The notes below the pieces were generated by a model. That model made no database searches. It saw only the letters and a program-made list of their open reading frames with translations, and was not told where the DNA came from. A stretch of 64,000 nt of DNA from Caballeronia sp. dw_19 (GTDB lineage: Bacteria; Pseudomonadota; Gammaproteobacteria; Burkholderiales; Burkholderiaceae): positions 1 to 64,000 of the forward strand of contig NZ_JAAVUQ010000030.1 of the NCBI RefSeq assembly GCF_018449515.1. Reading direction: 5' to 3'. Shown here piece after piece: positions 45,799-55,385 of the stretch (position 1 is the stretch's first letter; each line of letters starts with the position of its first letter). A program made the position numbers and the translations under genes.

Positions 45799-45979
45799 TG
45801 AAACTCCGTGCGGAAAATGAGGATCGGCTGGATGGTTCTTTCTGCAAACTGTCGCGGCGGATTGGTCTATTCAAGCCAAGCGCGAATGTTTGCAGACGAC
45901 ACGATCCAAACGCACCGTGGCGTCGCTTTATTCCATCGATTCTGCGGGAAAACGCGAAGTTGCGTTTGTAGCAGGTTTG

Positions 45980-46948
45980 TCAGTCAAGGCGTTGAAAGGG
46001 TTCGGCGGGTTCGGCGCCCTTCGCTCCCGGCGACACAAACGCCAGCACCGCCTGCGCGAATCGCAACGCGGCCGGATTCGCGGCGTCGCGGCGCGTGACA
46101 AGGTGGAGCGGCGCGGAGAACGCTTCGTCGCCGGCAACAGCGCAATACACCACGGTTTCCTGCTGGTATCGCTGCATGGATGCCGGCACGAGCGTGATAC
46201 CGCCGCCCGCCGCCACCAGGTTGATGGCGCTCAGCATGCGCGGCACTTCGCTCACCACTTCTGGCTTGAAACCCGCCGCCTCGCAGGCGCGGATGAAGTC
46301 CGCGTACATGCCCGGTGCGCCCGGCCGCCGCACGAAAATAAACGACTCGCCGGCAAGCGCCTTCAGCGGCACACGCGGCTGTTTGCCCGGGCGCACGCCT
46401 TTCCCTTTCGCTGGCAGCAGCGCATGCCCGACCGGCAGCACGAGCACCATGCGCTCCTCGTGCAGCAGGTCAAAGCGCAACTCCGCGGGCGTCTCGATCG
46501 GCTTGCGCAGGATGCCGGCATCGACGCGTCCATTCACCATCCGTTCGATGATGTCAGCCGCATTGATCTCGTTCAGGTCGATGGCAATGTCCGGATGCGT
46601 CGCGCGAAAACGGCGGATCGCGGCGGTGGCCAGCGGGTGGAACGCCGCCGAACTCGTCAGCGCGATCCGCACGGAACCGAGCTGGCCGTTCGCCACCCGC
46701 CGCGCATTGACCACGCCTTGATCGAGCGTGTCGAGCACGGCGCGGGCATCGACGACAAAAGCCGCACCCGCCGACGTCAGTTCCACCCCGCGCGGCAATC
46801 GCGTAAAAAGCGCAAAACCCAGTTCGCGTTCAAGCTCCTGAATCTGCTGCGACAAAGGCGGCTGCTGAATATGCAGCCGCGCCGCCGCCCGCGTGAACTG
46901 GCGCTCCTCGGCGACGGTAAGGAAGTACCGCAGATGACGCAGTTCCAT
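45980..46948 (-). CDS. LysR-family transcriptional regulator
   Basis: A 322-residue LysR regulator. The N-terminal winged helix (MELRHLRYFLTVAEERQFTR, LHIQQPPLSQQIQELERELG) is followed by a type 2 periplasmic-binding-like ligand domain. It diverges from an MHS-type transporter gene with 118 bases between, containing a 13-bp perfect palindrome, so it probably activates the transporter-hydrolase-esterase cluster in response to its substrate or product. Confidence 0.95.
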   Translation of the reverse strand: MELRHLRYFLTVAEERQFTRAAARLHIQQPPLSQQIQELERELGFALFTRLPRGVELTSAGAAFVVDARAVLDTLDQGVVNARRVANGQLGSVRIALTSSAAFHPLATAAIRRFRATHPDIAIDLNEINAADIIERMVNGRVDAGILRKPIETPAELRFDLLHEERMVLVLPVGHALLPAKGKGVRPGKQPRVPLKALAGESFIFVRRPGAPGMYADFIRACEAAGFKPEVVSEVPRMLSAINLVAAGGGITLVPASMQRYQQETVVYCAVAGDEAFSAPLHLVTRRDAANPAALRFAQAVLAFVSPGAKGAEPAEPFQRLD

Positions 46949-46974
46949 CGAGAGGCCTCACATACGTGACAGAT

Positions 46975-46987
46975 ATGGCAATGCCAT
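46975..46987. promoter_or_regulatory. Candidate LysR operator
   Basis: ATGGCAATGCCAT, a perfect 13-bp palindrome, within AGATATGGC...GATATG, 27 bases before the LysR start and 80 before the transporter start. Position suits autoregulation. Confidence 0.5.
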
Positions 46988-47066
46988 CCGATATGTATTT
47001 TACATTTGCCACTGCGTTTCGTACTCTTCGATTCAAATACACATAAATGCACAGATCCGGAGACAT

Positions 47067-48419
47067 ATGGAAACCACCTTCCCATCCAACGCGGCCGATC
47101 ATCCGCCCGCTTCATTGGCATCGCTCAGCAAGTCGCAGATTCGCCGCGCCGTGCTGGCTTCGGTCATTGGCAATGGGTTGGAATGGTTCGATTTCCTGAT
47201 CTACGGCTACTTCGCGAAGATCATCGCGCATGTGTTTTTCCCAGTCGGTAATACCGCGCTTTCCACAACGCTGACGCTCGGCACGTTTGCGGTTGGATTT
47301 ATCGTGCGGCCGCTCGGCGGGATCGTGATTGGGGCCTATGCGGATCGCGTCGGGCGCCGCAAGACTCTTTCCATGCTCATCCTGATGATGGCCGCCAGCA
47401 CCTTGTTGATGGGCCTGACGCCCGGCTATTCGACCATCGGAGTCGCCGCGCCCTTGCTAGTACTGCTTGCACGCGTCATGCAGGGTTTGTCGGTGGGCGG
47501 CGAGTTCGCCACGGCCGCCGCGATGCTCACGGAATACGCGCCGCGCGGCAAGAAAATGTACTTCGGCAGCTTCCAGATGACATCGCAGGCGGTGGCGCTG
47601 GTGCTTTCCTCGGCGTTTGGTTATTTCCTGACATCGAATCTGGACCGGGCATCGCTCGAATCATGGGGCTGGCGCGTGCCGTTCCTGGTCGGCGCGCTGG
47701 TCGGGCCGGTGGGGTTTTATATCCGGCACAAAGTCGCGGAGTCGCCCGAGTTCGTGGAGTTGCGAGAACGGCTCGGCCATGCGCCGCGGCAGACCATTCG
47801 CAGCTTTTTCCGGCAACGCGGTGACGCGTCGTTGTGCGCGATGGGCGTGATCATCGTCGGGACCGCAACGAATTATCTGTGGCACACGTTCATGCCGCTC
47901 TATGTCGAGCGTCAGTTGCACTTGCCGCTCAAGAATGCGTTGTTCGGCACGGCGGTGTCGGGGCTGGTTTCCATAGTGGGTTATCCGCTCGCGGGGAAAC
48001 TCGCGGACCGGATCGGCGCGTACCGGCTGTTCTTTCCGGTGACTATCGTGTGGGTGGTGATCGCGTATCCGCTGTTTGCATGGGTACTCGCGTCCCCCAC
48101 GCCGGGCCGTGTTTTCGCCGCTCAAATGGTCGCGACCGTGGTGCTGAGCCTGATGTCCGGACCGCATCCCGGCATGCTCACGCAGTTGTTCCCCACTGCC
48201 ACGCGCTCTACCGGCGTCGCGCTCTCGTACAACATCGCGGTGACGCTGTTCGGCGGCCTCGCGCCGCTGACCGTCTCCACGCTGATCACCGTGACCGGAT
48301 CGAATATCGTGCCGGCGTATTACCTGATCTTCGCGGGCTTCGTGTCGCTCGCGCTGGTCGGGCTGACACGTTCCGGGCAACGTCTGCGCCGCGATCCCGA
48401 TGCCCTCCCGCTGGATTGA
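47067..48419 (+). CDS. MFS transporter of the metabolite:H+ symporter family
   Basis: A 450-residue, 12-helix MHS-type importer. Signatures are GNGLEWFDFLIYGYFAKII at the first helix and RPLGGIVIGAYADRVGRRK (motif A). Family members import organic acids such as citrate, shikimate, proline betaine or aromatic acids. It is followed by a hydrolase gene after 1 base and a tannase-like gene, so uptake of an ester or its acid product is likely. Confidence 0.93.
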   Translation: METTFPSNAADHPPASLASLSKSQIRRAVLASVIGNGLEWFDFLIYGYFAKIIAHVFFPVGNTALSTTLTLGTFAVGFIVRPLGGIVIGAYADRVGRRKTLSMLILMMAASTLLMGLTPGYSTIGVAAPLLVLLARVMQGLSVGGEFATAAAMLTEYAPRGKKMYFGSFQMTSQAVALVLSSAFGYFLTSNLDRASLESWGWRVPFLVGALVGPVGFYIRHKVAESPEFVELRERLGHAPRQTIRSFFRQRGDASLCAMGVIIVGTATNYLWHTFMPLYVERQLHLPLKNALFGTAVSGLVSIVGYPLAGKLADRIGAYRLFFPVTIVWVVIAYPLFAWVLASPTPGRVFAAQMVATVVLSLMSGPHPGMLTQLFPTATRSTGVALSYNIAVTLFGGLAPLTVSTLITVTGSNIVPAYYLIFAGFVSLALVGLTRSGQRLRRDPDALPLD

Positions 48420-48420
48420 A

Positions 48421-49443
48421 ATGACTGCCGTGCTCCCCTCTTCCCCTAAAGCCCGCAATGAGCATCCGGTTGGTGCAGTCGGCAACGAACGGCTGCGCGT
48501 GGTTACGTCGCGCGGCGCGGGTACGGTGCCGTTTTATCGGTCGATCGAAGAACGGGATGCTGCGAACGTTTCGCGAATCGTGATCCTGCTGCACGGCCGG
48601 TTGCGTGATGCCGACGCTTACTTGCTCTCAGCGCAACGTGCGTTGGCGGCGGCATCGACCGATCCCGCCCATACGTTACTGCTCGTACCGCAGTTCCTCG
48701 CCACCGAGGATATTGCCGCGCACGGCTTGTCCGCCGACACGCTGCATTGGGAATGGACCTCATGGATGGGCGGCGACGACGCGCTCGGCCCGGCGCCGCT
48801 CAGTTCCTTCGATGTCCTCGATGCATTCATCGCGCAATTCGCGGATCTTGCGCGTTATCCGGCTCTGCGCGAGGTGGTGATCGCCGGGCATTCGGGCGGC
48901 GCGCAGGTCGCGCACCGGTACGCGATCGTGGGCACGGGCTGCAACGTGCCAGGCGTGCGGTGCCGGTATGTGATCGCGAATCCATCGTCGTATGTGTACT
49001 TCGACTCCGTGCGGCCCTACGCTGACGGCGTTCTGCGCCCCGCCGATACCACCGCGTGCCCCGGCGTGGATGACTGGAAGTACGGCGTGCGGCACCCGCC
49101 GCGTTACGCAAAGTCCGTGTCATTCGATACGTTCGAAACACGTTACGCGGCGAACGACGTTATCTATCTGCTCGGTCAGCAGGATTGCGACCCACACCAC
49201 GACGCACTCGACCGTTCGTGTGCGGCACAAGCGCAAGGCCCCCATCGGCTCGCGCGTGGACGTTCTTATTTTTCGTACCTCAAAGCCCGTCATCCAGGGC
49301 TTGGACATCGCTGCTGGGAAGTCGCCGGCGTAGGCCACAACGGCGCAGCGATGCTCGGTTCGCACGAAGGCGTGCGGGCGTTGTTCGACGCACAACGGCT
49401 CGCGAACGTGGCCGATTCATCGACGGCCGGCGCGACGGACTAG
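48421..49443 (+). CDS. Alpha/beta-hydrolase-like protein
   Basis: A 340-residue protein starting 1 base after the transporter stop. Strand and loop IVILLHGRLRDADAYL, nucleophile motif IAGHSGGAQVAHRYA (GHSGG), a likely acid in LLGQQDCDPHHD and His in VAGVGHNGAAM give a Ser-Asp/His triad. No signal peptide, so probably cytosolic. I do not recognise a named family; similar uncharacterised hydrolases are known. It may cleave what the transporter brings in. Confidence 0.82.
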   Translation: MTAVLPSSPKARNEHPVGAVGNERLRVVTSRGAGTVPFYRSIEERDAANVSRIVILLHGRLRDADAYLLSAQRALAAASTDPAHTLLLVPQFLATEDIAAHGLSADTLHWEWTSWMGGDDALGPAPLSSFDVLDAFIAQFADLARYPALREVVIAGHSGGAQVAHRYAIVGTGCNVPGVRCRYVIANPSSYVYFDSVRPYADGVLRPADTTACPGVDDWKYGVRHPPRYAKSVSFDTFETRYAANDVIYLLGQQDCDPHHDALDRSCAAQAQGPHRLARGRSYFSYLKARHPGLGHRCWEVAGVGHNGAAMLGSHEGVRALFDAQRLANVADSSTAGATD

Positions 49444-49626
49444 ACACCGCGCAATACATCACGACATTCAAGAACGTTGCTTCGGCGACGGGACTGCTGT
49501 CGTCCGGACGGTGCGTCGTTCGTTTCTTGATCGGTTTATCGGCAAGCGTTTGGTTGGCTCGTTTGGTTGGCTCGGTTGGTTCGTTTGTCCGATGCAAGCA
49601 GCAGTTAATAAACATACGGAGACAGC

Positions 49627-51300
49627 ATGATCAAAAACACCCTCGCCGCTTGCGGCGTATCCCTTGTCGTCGCTGCGCTGGCCGGTTGCGGCGGTTCATC
49701 GTCCAATAACGACAGTCCGCCCCCCGTGCCGCCTACGCCACCTATTTCGTCCGCCGCGGCATGCTCTGCGCTCGGCGGGATCAAGATTGCGGCGACGTCG
49801 ATAGGCGCGCCCAGCAACGGCGCAACGGTGGCGAGCGCGACACTGGTCGCGGCGTCGAGTACGTCCGGCGAGTATTGCCAGGTGAACGGCACCATTGCCC
49901 CCGTCGATACAACCGCGCCGAACATCAATTTCGAAGTCAACTTGCCGACGGCATGGAACGAAAAGGCGCTGCAATATGGCGGCGGCGGTTTCGACGGCAC
50001 GCTCATCACCGGCCTTGCCGCACTCGACATGGCGCCCGCAGGTTCGTCGACACCGCTCGCCCGCGGCTACGTGACCTTCGGCGACGACTCCGGTCACCAA
50101 AGCAAAAGCATCACCGACGGTGCGTTCGCCGCGAACGACGAAGCGCTCGCCAACTACGGCGGCCTCACCCTGAAAAAAACCCACGACGTCGCCATGCTAT
50201 TGCTCAAGGCGCGTTACGGCGCGGCGCCCACGAAAACCTATTTCTTCGGCAGCTCGACCGGCGGTCGTGACGGCCTCACCGTGATCCAGCGATGGCCCGC
50301 CGACTATGACGGCATTGTCGTCAACCGGCCCGCCCTTAACTACACGGGTCTGCGTCTTTCCAACGTTGTGCTTGGCCGCGCGCTTTATCTGAATGGCGGC
50401 GCGGGCTGGCTCGACGTGAACAAGACCGTGCTGCTCGAGAACACCGTGACTAAAGCCTGCGACACGCTCGACGGTGTAGCCGACGGCATCATCTCGAACG
50501 TCGCGGCCTGCAAGCTGCAAGCGCCCGCCGTGCTCGCCACCCTGCGCTGCCCGGCTGGCAAGGACACGGGAGACACCTGCCTCTCCGATGCCCAGATCGC
50601 AACCGTGAACACCATCGCCTCGCCATTGCTGCTGCCCTATCCGCTTGCGAACGGCGTCACGCAGTACGCCGGGTACAACATCCTCGCCGGCTCCGTGTTC
50701 GCGGGTCAGTACACCACGCGCAACTTCGGCACCTCACCCATACCGGCCAATCCCGCCGGCAAGAACGACGCGAACCAGTGGGTCACGGGCGACCAGTGGG
50801 TGAAGTACTTCATCACGCGTATCCCGACGTTCAATTCGCTCACCTTCGATCCGCTGAATCCCGGCGCGTATCAGGCGCAAGTCCAGCAAGTTTCAGCTGA
50901 AAGCGATGCCACCAACCCCGATCTCTCGGCGTTCATCGCGAAGGGTGGCAAAGCGATCATCACCCACGGTCTCGCCGATGAAATCGTCAGCACGGATTCG
51001 TCGGTGGACTACTACAACGCGCTGGTGCAGAAGTTCGGTCAGGCTTCCGTCGACAGTTTCGTGCGCTTCTATTTGATGCCAGGCGTTGGCCACGGCACCG
51101 GACCGTTCCTGCCGCAAGTCGATTCGCTTGGGGCGCTGGAACAATGGGCGGAAAACGGCATCACGCCGGAAACGCTCACCGTCACGGACTCGACCGCTGC
51201 GACTGCCGGGCGCACGCGCCCCCTGTGCCGTTACCCGAACTGGCCGAAATACGCGGGCGGTAACGTCAATTCCGCCGCGAGTTTCGGTTGTAGCCAGTAA
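49627..51300 (+). CDS. Tannase/feruloyl esterase-like lipoprotein
   Basis: A 557-residue tannase-family alpha/beta hydrolase with a lipoprotein signal (VVAALAGCGGS, Cys21). Core motifs are present: FFGSSTGGRDGLTVIQRWP around the nucleophile Ser210, VVNRPALNYTG, and LMPGVGHGTGPF with the catalytic His. The family's CS-D-HC signature normally has Cys just before the Ser and just after the His region, joined as a disulfide; here both are gone (Ser209, and Gly after the His). Substrates in the family are gallate, ferulate or phthalate-type esters. Probably anchored facing the periplasm or outside. Confidence 0.9.
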   Translation: MIKNTLAACGVSLVVAALAGCGGSSSNNDSPPPVPPTPPISSAAACSALGGIKIAATSIGAPSNGATVASATLVAASSTSGEYCQVNGTIAPVDTTAPNINFEVNLPTAWNEKALQYGGGGFDGTLITGLAALDMAPAGSSTPLARGYVTFGDDSGHQSKSITDGAFAANDEALANYGGLTLKKTHDVAMLLLKARYGAAPTKTYFFGSSTGGRDGLTVIQRWPADYDGIVVNRPALNYTGLRLSNVVLGRALYLNGGAGWLDVNKTVLLENTVTKACDTLDGVADGIISNVAACKLQAPAVLATLRCPAGKDTGDTCLSDAQIATVNTIASPLLLPYPLANGVTQYAGYNILAGSVFAGQYTTRNFGTSPIPANPAGKNDANQWVTGDQWVKYFITRIPTFNSLTFDPLNPGAYQAQVQQVSAESDATNPDLSAFIAKGGKAIITHGLADEIVSTDSSVDYYNALVQKFGQASVDSFVRFYLMPGVGHGTGPFLPQVDSLGALEQWAENGITPETLTVTDSTAATAGRTRPLCRYPNWPKYAGGNVNSAASFGCSQ

Positions 51301-51415
51301 TCCACGAGGGAGGACGGGACGGGTCGAACTGTCGTCCGAAAGGCTTGTCGAGCAAGAGAAGCAATCGCTTTCTGCTCTGCTATAGTCTTTCCCATCCTCC
51401 CTTTCCAGATCGCGC

Positions 51416-52705
51416 GTGGACCACATTCCCTTATGGGCGCAAATCTGCGCCATTTTCCTGCTGCTGTTTCTCTCCGCATTCTTCTCGATTTCCGAAACGT
51501 CGATGATGGCGCTCAATCGCCATCGGCTAAAACACCTCGCCAACCAGGGTTCGCTGCGTGCTCGCGTCACGCAGGGCCTGCTTGCCAAGACCGATCAGCT
51601 GTTGAGCGTGATCCTGATCGGCAACAATCTGATCAACACGATCATTCCGGTACTGACAACGTCCATCGCGCTGCGCACCTTTGGCCATAACAATGTGGTC
51701 TTGTCGGTGACGACCGGGGTTGTAGCGTTCCTCATCATTGTGTTTGCGGAGATTGCGCCGAAGATTGTAGGCGCGACGTATCCGGAAAAGGTTGCGCTCC
51801 CGGCCAGCCTCGTTTTGTCGCCTTTGATGCGCGTGGCGAGGCCGCTCGTCTGGTTCGTCAACCTGTTCGCGAACGGCGTGCTGAAAGTGCTGCACATCAA
51901 CACGAAAGGTGGCCGGGACCAGCGGCTTTCCACGGAAGAACTGCGCACCATCGTGCTGGAATCGGGCAATTTCATGCCGACCAAGCACCGCAGCATCCTG
52001 CTGAACCTGTTCGACCTGGAGAACATCACGGTCGACGACGTGATGATTCCGCGCCGCCGGATTGAAGCACTGGATTTCGATGCCCCCTTCGACACCATCC
52101 TGCATCAACTCGAGACCTGCTATCACAACAAGCTGGTGGTGTATCAGGGCGACATCGATCGCGTGCTGGGGGTTCTGCACGTGAGAAAGACGCTCTCGGC
52201 ACTGCATAACCAGGAATTCGAGCGCGAGACCTTGCGCGAACTGTTGGCCGAACCGTACTTCGTCCCGGCCGGCACGCCTGTGTTTCAGCAACTGCAATTC
52301 TTTCAGGAGAGCCGGCATCGAATTGCGATTGTGGTGAACGAATATGGCGAACTGCAGGGACTGGTGACGCCGGAAGACATCATTGAAGAATTGATTGGCG
52401 AGTTCACCACGACTATTCCACGCGGGGCCGGTTCGCGTGGCGGATGGAACGAGGAAGGCGAATGCATTGTGGCGGGCAGCATGCCGTTGCGCGAGCTGAA
52501 CCGCTGGCTGAAGCTGACGCTTCCCACCGACGGCCCGAAGACACTCAACGGCCTGATCCTCGAAGCCCTGGAAGAGATTCCGGACGGCGACGTGAGCGTG
52601 CGTATTGCCGGCGTGCACTTCGAAGTAATGCGCAGCGACGACCAGGCAATACGCACGGTGAAGATATTCCGGCCGCAAGGCGTGGTGCTGAGGAAACAAG
52701 GGTAG
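51416..52705 (+). CDS. CorC/HlyC-family (CNNM-CBS) membrane protein
   Basis: A 429-residue hemolysin-family transporter, not a toxin. The N-terminal DUF21/CNNM domain has four helices (FLLLFLSAFFSISETSMMAL...), followed by paired CBS domains (TVDDVMIPRRRIEALD; HRIAIVVNEYGELQGLVTPEDI) and the C-terminal CorC_HlyC domain (DVSVRIAGVHFEVMR). Family members affect Mg2+/Co2+ efflux. The start is GTG51416. It begins the core block that leads into pilB-pilC-pilD. Confidence 0.93.
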   Translation: MDHIPLWAQICAIFLLLFLSAFFSISETSMMALNRHRLKHLANQGSLRARVTQGLLAKTDQLLSVILIGNNLINTIIPVLTTSIALRTFGHNNVVLSVTTGVVAFLIIVFAEIAPKIVGATYPEKVALPASLVLSPLMRVARPLVWFVNLFANGVLKVLHINTKGGRDQRLSTEELRTIVLESGNFMPTKHRSILLNLFDLENITVDDVMIPRRRIEALDFDAPFDTILHQLETCYHNKLVVYQGDIDRVLGVLHVRKTLSALHNQEFERETLRELLAEPYFVPAGTPVFQQLQFFQESRHRIAIVVNEYGELQGLVTPEDIIEELIGEFTTTIPRGAGSRGGWNEEGECIVAGSMPLRELNRWLKLTLPTDGPKTLNGLILEALEEIPDGDVSVRIAGVHFEVMRSDDQAIRTVKIFRPQGVVLRKQG

Positions 52706-52911
52706 CAACGAAGCTGGGTTCATGGGCGGGTCGGGTTTCGCGTTGGGCTTCTGGTTGCACCAGCTTGCGCCTTTTCCACCTCCGCGAATCGCCTGTCGGG
52801 CCGCGTTAGCCATTCGGTCGGCTTTTTCAGCAGCGCCAAGCGTTAGCCGTTCGGCCGAGTTGGAACGAGGCGCGTGGAAGGACATGATCGGGGCATTCCG
52901 TTCACCGAGCC

Positions 52912-54132
52912 ATGCCGATGCCATCCTCTTTCCCAGTTACGTTTTCACGGCCGCCGCCGCAGCTATCTGCTCGCCCGGCCGATGCAATCCCTGACGCCGA
53001 CAATGCGCCCGCCGTTGCGTTGCTCACCGATACCCTGCGCGAAGCAGCCGCACGCGGAGCGTCCGATATTCACGTCGAACCGGGCGAGCACGAGTGGCGC
53101 ATCCGCTTACGTATTGATGGTGCGTTGCATGTCTTTCTCAAGCCGCCGCCGCATTTGCGTGACGCTTTCATCACGCGGATCAAAGTGCTGGCGCGCATGG
53201 ACATTGCCGAGCGGCGCGTACCGCAGGACGGACGTTTGCGATTGCCGTTGGCTAACGGAAATCCGGAAGACTATCGCGTGAATTCGCTGCCGGTCCTATT
53301 CGGTGAAAAACTCGTGTTGCGCCGCCTGGAGTCACTGCCGGCGGATCTGTCGCTGGCGGCGCTGGGGCTTGCCCCCGACCAGCAGAAGACGGTGCAAGCC
53401 GCGATCCACGCGCCCCACGGACTCGTGCTGGTCACCGGCCCCACCGGCAGCGGCAAAACCCTGTCGCTATATTGCTTTTTGCAGATGCTCAACGCGGAGT
53501 CACGCAACGTCTGTTCCGTCGAAGATCCCGCCGAAATCCAGCTTGCCGGTATCAATCAGGTCAGTGTCCGCGACAAAGCGGGCCTCACTTTCGCGGTCGC
53601 GCTGCGCGCGTTCATGCGACAAGACCCGGACGTGATCATGGTCGGTGAAATCCGCGACGCCGAAACCGCCGACGTGGCCGTGAAGGCTGCGCAAACGGGC
53701 CATCTCGTACTCTCCACGCTGCATACCAACGACGCACCCGCAGCCATCGCACGATTGATCGATATTGGCATTGCGCCCTACAACCTGGCGTCGGCGCTGA
53801 GGCTTGTTACAGCGCAACGGCTGGTGCGGCGGCTTTGCGACGCTTGTCGGCGACCTTCAGACCTGGAGTTCGAGCCGGGCTTCAAACCGTTCGAGCCCCG
53901 TGGCTGTGCCGCGTGCCATGGCATTGGTTATCGCGGCCGGGTGGGCGTGCATCAACTGATGCCCATCTCCGACACGTTGCGCGAACTGATCGTCGCGCGC
54001 ACCGCCACGCACGCCGTCACGCGGCAGGCACAAAGCGAGGGCATGCCAAGCCTGCGCGACGCCGCGTTCGCACGCGTACGCGAAGGCATGACGAGCGTAG
54101 CGGAAGCCGCCGACGCGACGGAGCTTACGTGA
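52912..54132 (+). CDS. pilB: GspE/PilB-family pilus assembly ATPase
   Basis: A 406-residue secretion ATPase that powers pilin polymerisation. The N-terminal N1/MshEN domain of about 150-170 residues found in PilB (usual length about 560) is absent; the protein starts directly in the N2 domain (SDIHVEPGEHEWRIRLRIDG). Walker A GPTGSGKT, Asp/His boxes (VMVGEIRDAETAD, LVLSTLHTNDAP) and the tetracysteine zinc site (CDAC...CAAC) are complete. Its stop overlaps the pilC GTG by 4 bases. pilB is the likely name, but a short GspE of a dedicated system is possible. Confidence 0.9.
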   Translation: MPMPSSFPVTFSRPPPQLSARPADAIPDADNAPAVALLTDTLREAAARGASDIHVEPGEHEWRIRLRIDGALHVFLKPPPHLRDAFITRIKVLARMDIAERRVPQDGRLRLPLANGNPEDYRVNSLPVLFGEKLVLRRLESLPADLSLAALGLAPDQQKTVQAAIHAPHGLVLVTGPTGSGKTLSLYCFLQMLNAESRNVCSVEDPAEIQLAGINQVSVRDKAGLTFAVALRAFMRQDPDVIMVGEIRDAETADVAVKAAQTGHLVLSTLHTNDAPAAIARLIDIGIAPYNLASALRLVTAQRLVRRLCDACRRPSDLEFEPGFKPFEPRGCAACHGIGYRGRVGVHQLMPISDTLRELIVARTATHAVTRQAQSEGMPSLRDAAFARVREGMTSVAEAADATELT

Positions 54133-55346
54133 ACGTGAACATGAGCCCACTGTCTTTCGATACGCGCTTTGGCTGGCGAGGCATTGACGCAAACGGTGCG
54201 GACAAGCGCGGCAAGACAATCGCCGCGGATTCAACCCGTGCGCGCGCGGCGCTAAAGCGCGGCGGCGTCACGGTGCTGGAACTCACTGCGCTCGGTTCGG
54301 CGCCACCCCCAAAAGCCCGCGCTGCCGACGTCACGCTGTTCACGCGGCAACTCGCCGGCTTGCTGCGCGCCGGCTTGCCGCTTGCGCCGTCTCTGGATCT
54401 CATCGCCGATACCCCTTCGCGCGGTGGCCTGCCACGCATCGTGGGATCGGTTGCACGGGATATCACGCAGGGCATTGCATTTTCGGAAGCGCTGGCGCGT
54501 CATCCCGCCTGTTTCAACACGCTGTATTGCCAGCTGGTTGCCGTCGGCGAAGTGGCCGGCGCGTTGCCGGTCGTGCTCGCGCGGCTCGCCGAAGACCGCG
54601 AACGAGCAGGCGCTCAACGGGCGAAACTGCGTGCCGCGCTGACCTATCCGGTCGCGGTGCTGTTGTTGTCGCTTGCCATTACCGCAGGATTGCTGGTTGG
54701 CGTGGTGCCGACCTTCAAGACCATCTTCGATGGTTTCGGCGCTAAATTGCCGGCACCCACTTTGTTCGTGCTCGCGTTATCGGATGGCGTCGCGCGCTGG
54801 TGCGGACCGTTCGCGCTCTTTTGCGTGGTGTCCGGCATCGCGTTCAAGCGACTTCTACGACGAGTCCCCGCAGCGAGAAGCGCGTTTGACCGCGCCATGC
54901 TGAAGCTGCCGCTCGCCGGATCCCTCCTGCGAGCGTTGGCGGTAGCACGCTGGAGCCGCGCGCTCGGCACATTACTGGCGGCGGGCACACCGTTATCGGA
55001 TGCATTCGATTCCTTGGCGAGCGCCACGGGCAACCGTATCTTCGATACCGCCACCGTCGAAATTGCCAGGCGGCTTCGACATGGCGAGCGGCTCGCCGCC
55101 GCCATGCGTGCGGTCGGCTGCTTTCCGCCGGATGTGGTGCAGCCTATCGCCGTGGCCGAGGAATCCGGTTCGCTCGACGCGATGCTGCTCGATCTCGCTA
55201 CACTGGGCGACCGTCAGGTGGACGAACAGACCAGCGCATTCGCGAGCCTGTGCGAGCCGGTTGTGATCGTGGTACTCGGCGCATTGGTTGGCGGTCTCGT
55301 CGTCGCCATGTATCTTCCGATCGTTCAGCTCGGGAATGTGGTGTAG
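54129..55346 (+). CDS. pilC: Type IV pilus inner-membrane platform protein PilC
   Basis: A 405-residue T2SS_F-domain protein. Two homologous cytoplasmic domains alternate with helices (VAVLLLSLAITAGLLVGVVP; VVIVVLGALVGGLVVAMYLP at the C-terminus). LFTRQLAGLLRAGLPLAPSL marks the first F domain. The start is GTG54129, overlapping pilB by 4 bases; the ATG at 54141 is the other option. It works with PilB as the assembly motor base. Confidence 0.94.
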   Translation: MNVNMSPLSFDTRFGWRGIDANGADKRGKTIAADSTRARAALKRGGVTVLELTALGSAPPPKARAADVTLFTRQLAGLLRAGLPLAPSLDLIADTPSRGGLPRIVGSVARDITQGIAFSEALARHPACFNTLYCQLVAVGEVAGALPVVLARLAEDRERAGAQRAKLRAALTYPVAVLLLSLAITAGLLVGVVPTFKTIFDGFGAKLPAPTLFVLALSDGVARWCGPFALFCVVSGIAFKRLLRRVPAARSAFDRAMLKLPLAGSLLRALAVARWSRALGTLLAAGTPLSDAFDSLASATGNRIFDTATVEIARRLRHGERLAAAMRAVGCFPPDVVQPIAVAEESGSLDAMLLDLATLGDRQVDEQTSAFASLCEPVVIVVLGALVGGLVVAMYLPIVQLGNVV

Positions 55347-55385
55347 GTGGTGTAGGATCGCAGCCGAATTCAACCCAGGACAGTC

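Noticed and set aside
51416-52705. Hemolysin call for the CorC/HlyC-family gene
   Set aside because: The domains are CNNM/DUF21, CBS and CorC_HlyC, which belong to ion-transport proteins; the hemolysin name is historical.
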